Assembly (NCBI GenBank): GCA_013043915.1
Contig: JABEVH010000028.1
Span: 1-5,701, forward strand
Reading direction: 5' to 3'
DNA length: 5,701 nt
From: Pseudomonadales bacterium
GTDB taxonomy: Bacteria > Pseudomonadota > Gammaproteobacteria > Pseudomonadales > Moraxellaceae
Shown one piece after another: positions 1 through 5,701 of this stretch. Each line of letters starts with the position of its first letter. The stretch's first letter is position 1. A program made the position numbers and the translations under genes. The notes beneath the pieces were generated by a model, which saw nothing but the letters and a program-made list of their open reading frames with translations, did not search any database and was not told the DNA's origin.

Positions 1-1815
1 GAAGGATTTGGCCATCTTACGGCCCTTACCATCAACCGTAAATCCATGGGTCAGCACCTGACGAAAAGGAGCATGACCGGTCATGCCGACAGAGCTTAGT
101 AATGACGACTGAAACCAGCCGCGATGCTGATCGGAACCTTCCAGGTACAAATCAGCAGGGCTGCCTAATTCAGGACGACGTTCCAGCACACAGGCATGCG
201 TCACCCCGGAATCAAACCATACATCCAGGGTGTCTTTAACACGCTCATACTGAGGAGCTTCATCACCTAACCACACCTGGTCTTCCGAGGAAAACCAGGC
301 CTCCATGCCTTCGGCCGCAATACGTTCAGCTATTTTTTCAATCAACGCTGGGGTTTCTGGATGCAAATGTCCCTGCTCGCGATGCACAAATAGGGGTAAG
401 GGCACTCCCCAGGTACGCTGACGAGAAATACACCAGTCCGGTCGCTGTTCCACCATGCCTCGTATGCGCGCCTGACCCCAGTCGGGCACCCAATCTACCT
501 GGTCAATCGCCGACAAGGCTGCATCGCGCAGACCTGACTGCTGCATACTGATAAACCATTGCGGCGTTGCCCGAAAAATCACCGGCGTTTTGTGTCTCCA
601 ACAGTGCGGATAACTATGCACAAGAGGACGATGACTCAGCAGAACACCATGTTCATTCAGCAGTTCAATGATCGCAGCATTGGCCTTAAATACCTGCTGC
701 CCACCCAACAACGGCACCGAGGCATGAAACCTTCCATCTGCATCCACCGGATTGTCTACCGGCAAGTGATAAACCAAGCCCACCGCATAATCATCCTGAC
801 CATGCGCTGGCGCGGTATGCACACAGCCTGTCCCGGCATCTTCAGTGACGTGCTCACCCACTATGACAGGCACCTGACGCCCATCCCAGGGATGATTAAG
901 TTTGAGGCCTTCCAGTTCTCGCCCTGTAACCTCAGCCAGCACATGCCCTGTCAATCCATAACGTAACAAAGCTGCCTCGTGCAGGGACTTGGCCAGCACC
1001 AAGACACGTTCTCCGGTATCCACCACCACATAGCTGATATCCGGATGCACACATACCGCCTGGTTGGCGGGCAAGGTCCACGGAGTTGTCGTCCAGATCA
1101 CCAGTGCAGTTTGACCCGTCCAGGTCAGTTTTCCACAACGACGCATCAACTCATCGGCATCACCGACCGTAAATGCCACATCGATAGCTGGTGAGGTTCT
1201 ATCCTGGTACTCCACTTCTGCTTCTGCCAGCGCCGAGGCGCAATCCAGACACCAGTGCACCGGCTTTAGCCCCTTCTGCACATGACCACGTTTTATCAAT
1301 GTCCCCAGGGATCGAACAATATCGGCTTCCTGAGCAGGATTCATGGTCAGGTAGGGATGTTGCCAGTCACCTAACACCCCTAAACGCTGAAAATCGAGCG
1401 ACTGTTTATTGACCTGCGATTGCGCATATTCCCGGCAAAGCTGCCGAAACTCAGCCGGACTGACCTTAACTCCAGGTTTACCCACCTTTTTTTCGACATT
1501 GAGTTCAATGGGCAAACCGTGGCAGTCCCAGCCCGGCACATAGGGAGCATCCCAACCCGCCTGCGTACGTGAACGCACGATCATATCCTTGAGGATCTTA
1601 TTGACCGCATGTCCAATATGGATATCACCGTTGGCGTAGGGAGGTCCATCATGCAGCACAAATCGTTTTGCACCCTGACGAGCCAAGCGGACCTGAGCAT
1701 GGAGGTCCATGGCCAGCCATTGACGCAAGCGTTCAGGCTCACGGATCGGCAATGATGCCTTCATGGGAAAGGAAGTATCGGGAAGATTCAGCGTAGCCTT
1801 GTAATCCTGCGTCAT
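1..1815 (-). CDS. ileS: Isoleucyl-tRNA synthetase, N-terminal 605 residues (3' end outside window)
   Basis: Class Ia aminoacyl-tRNA synthetase that activates isoleucine with ATP and loads it onto tRNA-Ile in the cytoplasm, with hydrolytic editing of valine. I translated the minus strand from ATG at 1815-1813 and found it open to base 1, so the gene runs off the left edge; about 605 of the roughly 940 residues usual for the family are present. Visible landmarks are GPPYANGDIHIGH near residues 57-69 (HIGH signature at 66-69), PGWDCHGLPIE just after it, the editing-domain signatures TTTPWTLPAN and GTGCVHTAPAHGQDDY, then DWCISRQRTWGVP, DVWFDSG and, at the very edge, KMAKS at residues 600-604 in place of the usual KMSKS. 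The anticodon-binding domain and any C-terminal zinc site lie outside. The start overlaps the ribF stop (ATGA) and has no clear Shine-Dalgarno sequence, so translation is probably coupled to ribF. Family identity is secure. Confidence 0.97.
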   Translation of the reverse strand, partial: MTQDYKATLNLPDTSFPMKASLPIREPERLRQWLAMDLHAQVRLARQGAKRFVLHDGPPYANGDIHIGHAVNKILKDMIVRSRTQAGWDAPYVPGWDCHGLPIELNVEKKVGKPGVKVSPAEFRQLCREYAQSQVNKQSLDFQRLGVLGDWQHPYLTMNPAQEADIVRSLGTLIKRGHVQKGLKPVHWCLDCASALAEAEVEYQDRTSPAIDVAFTVGDADELMRRCGKLTWTGQTALVIWTTTPWTLPANQAVCVHPDISYVVVDTGERVLVLAKSLHEAALLRYGLTGHVLAEVTGRELEGLKLNHPWDGRQVPVIVGEHVTEDAGTGCVHTAPAHGQDDYAVGLVYHLPVDNPVDADGRFHASVPLLGGQQVFKANAAIIELLNEHGVLLSHRPLVHSYPHCWRHKTPVIFRATPQWFISMQQSGLRDAALSAIDQVDWVPDWGQARIRGMVEQRPDWCISRQRTWGVPLPLFVHREQGHLHPETPALIEKIAERIAAEGMEAWFSSEDQVWLGDEAPQYERVKDTLDVWFDSGVTHACVLERRPELGSPADLYLEGSDQHRGWFQSSLLSSVGMTGHAPFRQVLTHGFTVDGKGRKMAKSF

Positions 1816-2756
1816 AATGATTTAACCGCACGTTGGGCAAAAAATTTACGGGCTTGCATGATATCTGCAGCAATAGCTGCCTTCAGTGCCTCCAGCGAGG
1901 CAAATTTATGTTCCTCTCGCAGCTTGCAGAGAAACTCCACATGCAATCGCTTTCCATACAAATCGCCAGAAAAATCAAGCAAATGAACCTCAAGCCTAGG
2001 CACCTGCCCCGCTACGGTCGGTCGATTTCCGACATTAGCCACTGCGTAAAAATCTGAACCAGGTTGCCAGCGAACCTTGACCGCATAGACGCCTTGCAAA
2101 GGCGACACTTGCCGGCGTAGCAGGATATTGGCGGTAGGAACACCTAAAGTACGACCTAACTGATCCCCCTGCACCACCCGTCCACTCATGACAAAATTAT
2201 GTCCGAGGCACTGATACACCCGTTCAAAATCAGCCACCGTCAAGGCTTCGCGCAATAAGGTACTGCTAATGCGCTCGCCTGCAATCTCTACCGAAGGTGT
2301 ATCTTGCACGGTGTACCCATACCTACTCGCGCATTTCTGCAAATAGGCAAAATCACCCTGACGATCGCAACCAAAGCGAAAGTCATCTCCGATGATCAAA
2401 AGACGGCAACCCAAGCCCTGCGCCAGAACACGTTCAACAAAGTCATGGGCTGTCAACGAACGCATGGCCTCATCAAAACGTAGTACCAGCACCTCATCGA
2501 TGCCCGCATGACGCAGTGCCTCTACCTTGTCATGCCAGCGCATCAACCGCGCCGGAGCTCGATCACCCAGAAAAAACTCCATAGGCTGGGGCTCAAAAAG
2601 CACCACGGTAGATGGCATACCCAACGGTTGAGCTGATAGCCGCAGACTAGCCAATATCGCTTGATGCCCAATGTGCACACCATCAAAATTTCCGATGGTC
2701 ACGGCACGTCCCCGCTCATCAGGAGACAGGTTATGGAGTCCTCGGATTAGCTGCAT
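1812..2756 (-). CDS. ribF: Bifunctional riboflavin kinase / FAD synthetase
   Basis: Cytoplasmic enzyme that phosphorylates riboflavin to FMN and then adenylylates FMN to FAD. The 314-residue length is normal for the bacterial two-domain protein. The N-terminal FAD synthetase domain shows GNFDGVHIGHQ (residues 22-32, nucleotidyltransferase HxGH), FEPQPMEFF (54-62), GDDFRFG (123-129) and the KMSKS-like RISSTLLRE (162-170). The C-terminal riboflavin kinase domain shows GRVVQGDQLGRTLGVPTAN (192-210, with the PTAN nucleotide/metal-binding motif), GVYAV (222-226), NVGNRPT (241-247) and EVHLLDF (256-262), whose Glu is the likely catalytic base by family comparison. ATG at 2756-2754 is preceded by AAGG (2768-2765) eight bases away. 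It lies 70 bp after murJ and its TGA overlaps the ileS ATG, so murJ-ribF-ileS is probably at least partly co-transcribed. Nothing appears damaged. Confidence 0.97.
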   Translation of the reverse strand: MQLIRGLHNLSPDERGRAVTIGNFDGVHIGHQAILASLRLSAQPLGMPSTVVLFEPQPMEFFLGDRAPARLMRWHDKVEALRHAGIDEVLVLRFDEAMRSLTAHDFVERVLAQGLGCRLLIIGDDFRFGCDRQGDFAYLQKCASRYGYTVQDTPSVEIAGERISSTLLREALTVADFERVYQCLGHNFVMSGRVVQGDQLGRTLGVPTANILLRRQVSPLQGVYAVKVRWQPGSDFYAVANVGNRPTVAGQVPRLEVHLLDFSGDLYGKRLHVEFLCKLREEHKFASLEALKAAIAADIMQARKFFAQRAVKSL

Positions 2757-2777
2757 GCCTTCAACCTTGTTGCAAAG

Positions 2778-2817
2778 CCTTGCATTATAATGGATATCCT
2801 TGCATTAACCTAATGCA
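2778..2817. repeat. Direct repeat CCTTGCATTA (x2) plus overlapping inverted repeat between murJ and ribF
   Basis: On the plus strand CCTTGCATTA occurs at 2778-2787 and again at 2798-2807, exactly 20 bp apart, about two helical turns. The second copy also forms a perfect 7-bp inverted repeat, TGCATTA (2801-2807), ACC, TAATGCA (2811-2817). The palindrome GGATATCC (2792-2799) lies between the direct copies. In the RNA made from the minus strand the inverted repeat would form a hairpin with a 3-base loop, starting about 10 bases after the murJ stop, but no U-run follows, so it is not a standard intrinsic terminator. It may be a weak terminator, a processing or stabilising stem, or a protein-binding site; the sequence alone does not decide. 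Confidence 0.6.
2784..2789 (-). promoter_or_regulatory. Possible -10 box of an internal ribF-ileS promoter
   Basis: Reading toward ribF, a perfect TATAAT lies 27 bp upstream of the ribF start codon. At 17-18 bp spacing the -35 position holds TAGGTT or TTAGGT, a poor match, and there is no extended -10 TGn. A promoter here would give ribF-ileS expression independent of murJ, but the match may be chance in this AT-rich gap. It sits just downstream of the direct and inverted repeats, which could then serve as an operator. Confidence 0.25.
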
Positions 2818-2826
2818 GAGCAGCTA

Positions 2827-4404
2827 TCAATGCCTAAAGCGCAGATGCCCGATACGTACGCCTACCACCGCTAACAGCAAAAAATAAACCAGGGCACCCG
2901 CCAGAATAAGGGCCATCAGGATCAATAACTTATAGTGCCAACCATGAGCTAGCCAAAACGCGGTATTCGGCAGCAACCACTCAAGAAATATCACCATACC
3001 GACATTGGCAAACCCGAACTGCAAAAGCAAACGCCGCCAATGCCCCCCCAGGCGGTAAACACCGCGCTGATGCAGCCCACGGTAGAGCAAACCAGCATTC
3101 ACAAAGGCTGCCAACGTGCTGGCCATGGCCAAACCTACATGCTTGAAATGCCAGACCAGCATAAGATTAAAAGCCATATTGGCCACCATGGCGATAATCC
3201 CTATACGTACCGGTGTACGAGTATCCTGACGAGAGTAAAAGCCAGGCGCCAAGACCTTAATCAGCATAAAAGCCAGTATACCGCCCGACAAAGCGCGTAA
3301 AGCCGCTGCCGACTGCTCTACAGCCATAGCAGAAAAGTGTCCATGCATAAACAAGGTCGCCAGCATGGGCTCTGCCAGGACCTGCATAGCCAGCGATGCA
3401 GGCACACCCACCATCACCACCACGGTCATGGCCCAGTCCAGGGTTCCTGCAAAGGCATGGTGATCTGCCTCGGCATGCCGATTGGATAAGGAAGGTAAGA
3501 TAACCGTGCCTACCGCTATCCCTATCAAACCTAAAGGCAATTCAGTCAGCCTTTCTGCCGTATATAGCCAGGACACCGAGCCTGCCGGCAAAAAGGTGGC
3601 CAACACCGTATCTAACAGCAAGTTGATCTGACTAACCGAAACCCCGAACAGAGCTGGCACCATTAACCGCAAGACTCGACGCACGCCTTCGTCTTGCCAG
3701 TCCAGCTGCCAACGCGGCAGCATGTGAATTTGCGCCAGAAAGGGAATCTGAAACAGGAGTTGAATCACCCCTGCGATTAAAACCCCCCACGCCAAGGCCT
3801 TGATGGGAACCGCCAGAAGTGGTGACAACCACCAAGCGGTCGCAATCATGCAAAGATTTAGCAGCACCGGGGTAAAACCCGCCACCCAAAAGCGACCATA
3901 ACTGTTGAGGATAGCGCCTGAAAAGGCCGTCAACGAAATCAAAGGCAGGTAGGGAAAGGTCAATTTAAGCATGCTTGAGGCCAACTCATGCCGCTGTGGA
4001 TAGGCATGATATCCAGGAGCAAATACATCAATAACCCAAGGTGCACCGGCCATAGCCAGTATCGCCAAACCACCCAGTACCAAGGTTAAAGCGCTAGCCA
4101 GCTTATTGACCAGCAACTTGACCTCCTTATCCCCACGCTGCACCTTATATTCAGAAAGCACAGGGACAAATGCTTGCGCAAAAGCACCTTCAGCAAATAA
4201 GCGCCGCAAAAAGTTGGGGATACGAAAAGCCACCAAAAAGGCATCCATCATGGCGTTGGCGCCATAAAGATCAAGGTAGATCATATCGCGCACCATGCCG
4301 CTGATACGCGACAACATGGTCATAGCACTTAAAATCAGGGTAGAACGCCATAGTTTTTCGCGTTGACGCCCCGGAGCGGGTGGTTTTTCCGCCGTTGCTT
4401 GCAC
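2827..4404 (-). CDS. murJ: Lipid II flippase MurJ (MviN family)
   Basis: Inner-membrane MOP-superfamily transporter that moves lipid II, the peptidoglycan precursor, from the cytoplasmic to the periplasmic leaflet. The 525 residues are slightly longer than E. coli MurJ (about 511), with the excess mostly in a polar, Pro/Arg/Lys-rich N-terminal tail of about 20 residues. Motifs match the family: MTMLSRISGMVRD (28-40), DAFLVAFRIPNFLRRLFAEG (54-73), AERLTELPLGLIG (283-295) and VLAPGFYSRQDTRTPVRI (384-401). Residues equivalent to E. coli Arg18, Arg24, Asp39, Arg52, Arg270 and Glu273 are present as Arg33, Arg39, Asp54, Arg67, Arg285 and Glu288; E. coli Asp269 is replaced by Glu284. Many hydrophobic stretches fit the known 14-helix fold. 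The start is GTG (4404-4402): the upstream frame has no ATG, GTG or TTG before a stop at 4485-4483, and the next internal ATG would cut the first helix. The ribosome site is weak (AGAGAA). Confidence 0.96.
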   Translation of the reverse strand: MQATAEKPPAPGRQREKLWRSTLILSAMTMLSRISGMVRDMIYLDLYGANAMMDAFLVAFRIPNFLRRLFAEGAFAQAFVPVLSEYKVQRGDKEVKLLVNKLASALTLVLGGLAILAMAGAPWVIDVFAPGYHAYPQRHELASSMLKLTFPYLPLISLTAFSGAILNSYGRFWVAGFTPVLLNLCMIATAWWLSPLLAVPIKALAWGVLIAGVIQLLFQIPFLAQIHMLPRWQLDWQDEGVRRVLRLMVPALFGVSVSQINLLLDTVLATFLPAGSVSWLYTAERLTELPLGLIGIAVGTVILPSLSNRHAEADHHAFAGTLDWAMTVVVMVGVPASLAMQVLAEPMLATLFMHGHFSAMAVEQSAAALRALSGGILAFMLIKVLAPGFYSRQDTRTPVRIGIIAMVANMAFNLMLVWHFKHVGLAMASTLAAFVNAGLLYRGLHQRGVYRLGGHWRRLLLQFGFANVGMVIFLEWLLPNTAFWLAHGWHYKLLILMALILAGALVYFLLLAVVGVRIGHLRFRH

Positions 4405-4436
4405 GTGGTATTCTCTGAGCTTGAAAAGGGAGGCTG

Positions 4437-4465
4437 ATGGTAACGACTTGACTGACCCTCGGCAA
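4437..4465 (-). promoter_or_regulatory. Candidate sigma-70 promoter for murJ (-ribF-ileS)
   Basis: Reading leftward, TTGCCG (4465-4460, 4 of 6 to the -35 consensus) is separated by 17 bp from TACCAT (4442-4437, 4 of 6 to the -10 consensus). A transcript would start near 4430, giving a leader of roughly 25 bases before the GTG start of murJ. Spacing is ideal but both boxes are moderate, so this is a candidate only. Confidence 0.4.
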
Positions 4466-4535
4466 TGGATGCCTGCTCTGATTCAGGTCGTCGATGAACT
4501 TCTACCCTTTCCTCGGCTTTTCCTGCCCTTTTTTC

Positions 4536-4565
4536 TTGACAAGACTTATATAGCAGGCGCAAAAT
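4536..4565 (+). promoter_or_regulatory. Sigma-70 promoter for rpsT
   Basis: A perfect -35 box TTGACA (4536-4541) is followed by an 18-bp spacer and CAAAAT (4560-4565, 4 of 6 to TATAAT). A run of six T (4529-4534) directly before the -35 box could act as a partial UP element. The bases after the -10 (ACCGCCCC) are GC-rich, the type of discriminator that makes ribosomal promoters sensitive to ppGpp/DksA in E. coli; that control is inferred here. Transcription would start near 4572, leaving about 90 bases of leader. Confidence 0.6.
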
Positions 4566-4570
4566 ACCGC

Positions 4571-4661
4571 CCCTATTGTAGGGTCCCCAGGCGTCTTATC
4601 CTGGTCGCCCTGACTGAAAATTATTCGCTGTTGTAGCGACAGAACCCAGAGGAGCCGAATC
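4571..4661 (+). promoter_or_regulatory. Structured 5' leader and ribosome binding site of rpsT
   Basis: Three short perfect stems lie in tandem: CCCTA/TAGGG (4571-4575 with 4579-4583, loop TTG), CCAGG/CCTGG (4587-4591 with 4600-4604, 8-base loop) and TCGCT/AGCGA (4625-4629 with 4635-4639, 5-base loop). The last ends just before the strong Shine-Dalgarno AGAGGAG (4648-4654), seven bases ahead of the TTG start. E. coli S20 represses translation of its own mRNA, which also starts with UUG; a similar feedback through this leader is plausible but not shown by sequence. The stems are short and could be chance. Confidence 0.4.
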
Positions 4662-4931
4662 TTGGCTAATACGAAGCAAGCAAAGAAGCGTGCTCGTCAG
4701 AACGACCAGCAGCGCCAGCATAACGCCAGCCTGCGTTCGATGGTACGTACTTACATCAAAAAGACTTATGCAGCCATCGCCAGTGGCGATAAAGCTCAGG
4801 CAGTTGCCGCCTACATGGCTTGTGTGCCGGTCGTTGACCGCATGGCGGACAAAGGCATTATTCACAAAAACAAGGCCGCTCGTCACAAGAGCCGCCTGAA
4901 CGATCATATCAAGGGCATGACTGCTGCCTGA
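4662..4931 (+). CDS. rpsT: 30S ribosomal protein S20
   Basis: Primary-binding protein of the small ribosomal subunit that contacts 16S rRNA and helps 30S assembly. The 89-residue product is highly basic and near the usual length (E. coli 87). The start ANTKQAKKRARQN and the later VPVVDRMADKGIIHKNKAARHKSRL are characteristic of the family, whose fold is a three-helix bundle. The start codon is TTG, chosen because the conserved MANTKQAKKR begins exactly there and AGAGGAG sits seven bases upstream; E. coli rpsT also begins with UUG. It is transcribed away from murJ and appears to be a single-gene unit, with its own promoter and an intrinsic terminator about 35 bases after the stop. A shorter overlapping frame at 4690-4899 is a shadow. 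Confidence 0.98.
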   Translation: MANTKQAKKRARQNDQQRQHNASLRSMVRTYIKKTYAAIASGDKAQAVAAYMACVPVVDRMADKGIIHKNKAARHKSRLNDHIKGMTAA

Positions 4932-4965
4932 AATGACTGTTCTCGCCTAAGTGCTTATGTTCTTG

Positions 4966-4992
4966 AAAAACCGGCATACGTGTCGGTTTTTT
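4966..4992 (+). terminator. Intrinsic terminator of rpsT
   Basis: AAAAACCGGCA (4966-4976) pairs with TGTCGGTTTTT (4981-4991) around a TACG tetraloop; the core is six pairs including one G-U, extended by A-U pairs, and six T follow the GC core (4987-4992). On the other strand the run of five A supplies a T-tract, so it could also stop minus-strand transcripts coming from the right. Confidence 0.9.
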
Positions 4993-5653
4993 GCTTTTTA
5001 ACCCTACCATCTTTTCACACCTTACAACCTCTTGGTCGCTTCACACCGCGACAATGCAGGTAACTAATGTTCCTGGCGACATTGACGTCGCGATCGTGAG
5101 TGGTACTGCACTCTCCACACCACAAGTTCATTCCTTTATTCTCCGTCCTGCTCTACCTTTCGGACTGCGGGAACTGATACAGCGACACCGCAGAACGATA
5201 TCAAGATCTATGGCTCCACATTCGCTTCATGGAGAAAACCAAGAAAAATAACGGATTAACCCTTCTGATATCATCCCATCAACCGACCCTGACTGCCTCC
5301 AGGCCACTCATACCACAGGAGCGGTTTTATACCAGCAAGATTACGCGACTGAATCAGGTCAACAACAGCTTATAACGTCGTCCTCATCCCTGTCCCGCGC
5401 CGGGGATGATGGCAATCTTATCCTCAAAATCAAGCCTATCGCTCATTGCCATCACACCCTAAAGTCTTGAGTGTTGCTACGATCAGCATAGCCAAATAAC
5501 GCACAGACACCCCAGCTCCGCTGTTGTGATCCCCAATGGTGCAGTTCCTTCGTTGCCAAAACTTCGCATTTCTAACCTTGGACAAGCCACAAATTATTAC
5601 ACAGAGCCTCTTGCAAAAGTCCCAGCTGAGAATGACCGCATTTCACCTATCGC
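4993..5653. other. Gene-poor stretch downstream of rpsT
   Basis: I see no intact gene in these roughly 660 bases. The 86-codon plus-strand frame 4991-5251 starts inside the rpsT terminator T-run, has no ribosome site and shows no recognisable motif, so I do not call it. Minus-strand frames are broken by frequent stops. Small inverted repeats are present: GTCGC/GCGAC at 5035-5052 and again, in the opposite order, at 5076-5091, GAGTG/CACTC at 5098-5113, and TCATCCC/GGGATGA at 5384-5409. None is followed by a T-run. Recognisable content is limited to a dehydrogenase relic (5354-5452) and a possible insertion-sequence end (5604-5619). The stretch looks like decayed former coding DNA. Confidence 0.6.
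5354..5452 (-). pseudogene. Remnant of a short-chain dehydrogenase/reductase (SDR) N-terminus
   Basis: The minus strand from ATG at 5452 (or the second ATG at 5446) reads MSDRLDFEDKIAIIPGAGQG, then TGA at 5386-5384, then GRRYKLLLT and another TGA at 5356-5354. This matches the start of classical SDR proteins: first beta strand (K-V-A-I-V), the cofactor-binding TGxxxGxG loop, and the G-R-x-Y-A-L-x-L helix that follows in many family members. The loop Thr is Pro (PGAGQG) and the residue between the two glycines is a stop codon. A plausible ribosome site, AGGG (5460-5457), lies 10 bases before the second ATG. Beyond the second stop I recognise nothing of the expected 250-300 residues, so the gene is broken and mostly lost or eroded. 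SDR substrates are too varied to guess. The match covers only about 30 residues, read by eye. Confidence 0.5.
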
Positions 5654-5669
5654 CATGACTTGACGAAAA

Positions 5670-5701
5670 ATTAGCTTAATTTATTCACTTGCCCATGATC
5701 A
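5670..5701 (+). CDS. Possible 5' end of a dihydrofolate reductase gene, start unclear, cut by window edge
   Basis: The final bases read ISLIYSLAHD, seven of ten positions identical to the N-terminal ISLIAALAVD of E. coli FolA, which reduces dihydrofolate to tetrahydrofolate. The start is a problem: the frame upstream reads ATG ACT TGA CGA AAA ATT (from 5655), with a stop at codon three and no ATG, GTG or TTG after it. With one A fewer in the run 5666-5670, TTG at 5660 would give MTKISLIYSLAHD. The options are a rare ATT start, a frameshift (real or a sequencing error), a pseudogene, or chance similarity. No good Shine-Dalgarno sequence is visible. Only about ten codons are available, so the symbol is withheld. 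Confidence 0.3.
   Translation, partial: MSLIYSLAHD

Noticed and set aside
559..966. 135-codon plus-strand frame opposite ileS
   Set aside because: It lies wholly antisense to conserved IleRS catalytic and editing sequence and has no motif of its own; a shadow frame.
2757..2826. FMN riboswitch upstream of ribF
   Set aside because: The gap is only 70 bp and lacks the conserved multi-helix RFN sequence.
5060..5130. Minus-strand peptide VPLTIATSMSPGTLV resembling the TPGTL motif of MrpE/MnhE antiporter subunits
   Set aside because: Only a few residues match, stops lie close on both sides, and no other part of the family can be read nearby in any frame; probably chance.
4991..5251. 86-codon plus-strand frame downstream of rpsT
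   Set aside because: It starts with TTG inside the rpsT terminator T-run, has no ribosome binding site, and its translation shows no family motif or membrane pattern.
5384..5409. TCATCCC/GGGATGA inverted repeat with a 12-base loop, considered as a terminator
   Set aside because: No T-run follows on either strand, and it overlaps the glycine-rich loop of the SDR relic, whose codons explain the G/C-rich sequence.
5550..5660. Promoter for the DHFR-like frame at the right edge
   Set aside because: TTGCCA (5553) and TTGGAC (5578) have no acceptable -10 at 16-18 bp spacing.

Overview
The window reads as chromosomal core-genome DNA of a gammaproteobacterium, inferred from gene order and protein motifs; the species is not identified. 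On the minus strand, murJ, ribF and ileS follow one another, with rpsT diverging from murJ on the plus strand. This block (rpsT / murJ - ribF - ileS, normally continuing to lspA) is a familiar arrangement in Pseudomonas-like gammaproteobacteria, and E. coli keeps rpsT - ribF - ileS - lspA. Base composition looks balanced to moderately GC-rich, with no sign of transfer in the three large genes.

Layout. Bases 1-1815 (minus) hold the first 605 codons of isoleucyl-tRNA synthetase; its 3' end lies beyond base 1. Bases 1812-2756 (minus) hold bifunctional riboflavin kinase/FAD synthetase, whose stop codon overlaps the ileS start (ATGA). A 70-bp gap with a short perfect inverted repeat and a 10-bp direct repeat separates it from murJ, the lipid II flippase (2827-4404, minus, GTG start). 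The 257-bp divergent region 4405-4661 carries a weak candidate murJ promoter and a stronger rpsT promoter with a structured leader. rpsT (4662-4931, plus) uses a TTG start and ends at a clear intrinsic terminator (4966-4992).

From 4993 to the right edge there is no intact gene. This stretch holds small hairpins, a decayed start of a short-chain dehydrogenase/reductase on the minus strand (about 5354-5452), a short motif resembling an insertion-sequence end (about 5604-5619), and, in the last 32 bases, a plus-strand peptide resembling the N-terminus of dihydrofolate reductase but lacking a normal start codon.

The intact genes are housekeeping: cell-wall precursor export (MurJ), flavin cofactor synthesis (RibF), tRNA charging (IleS) and 30S ribosome assembly (S20). 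No defence system, CRISPR array or other clearly new system is visible. The most useful leads are the altered KMSKS loop of IleS, the repeats before ribF, and the decayed region downstream of rpsT.
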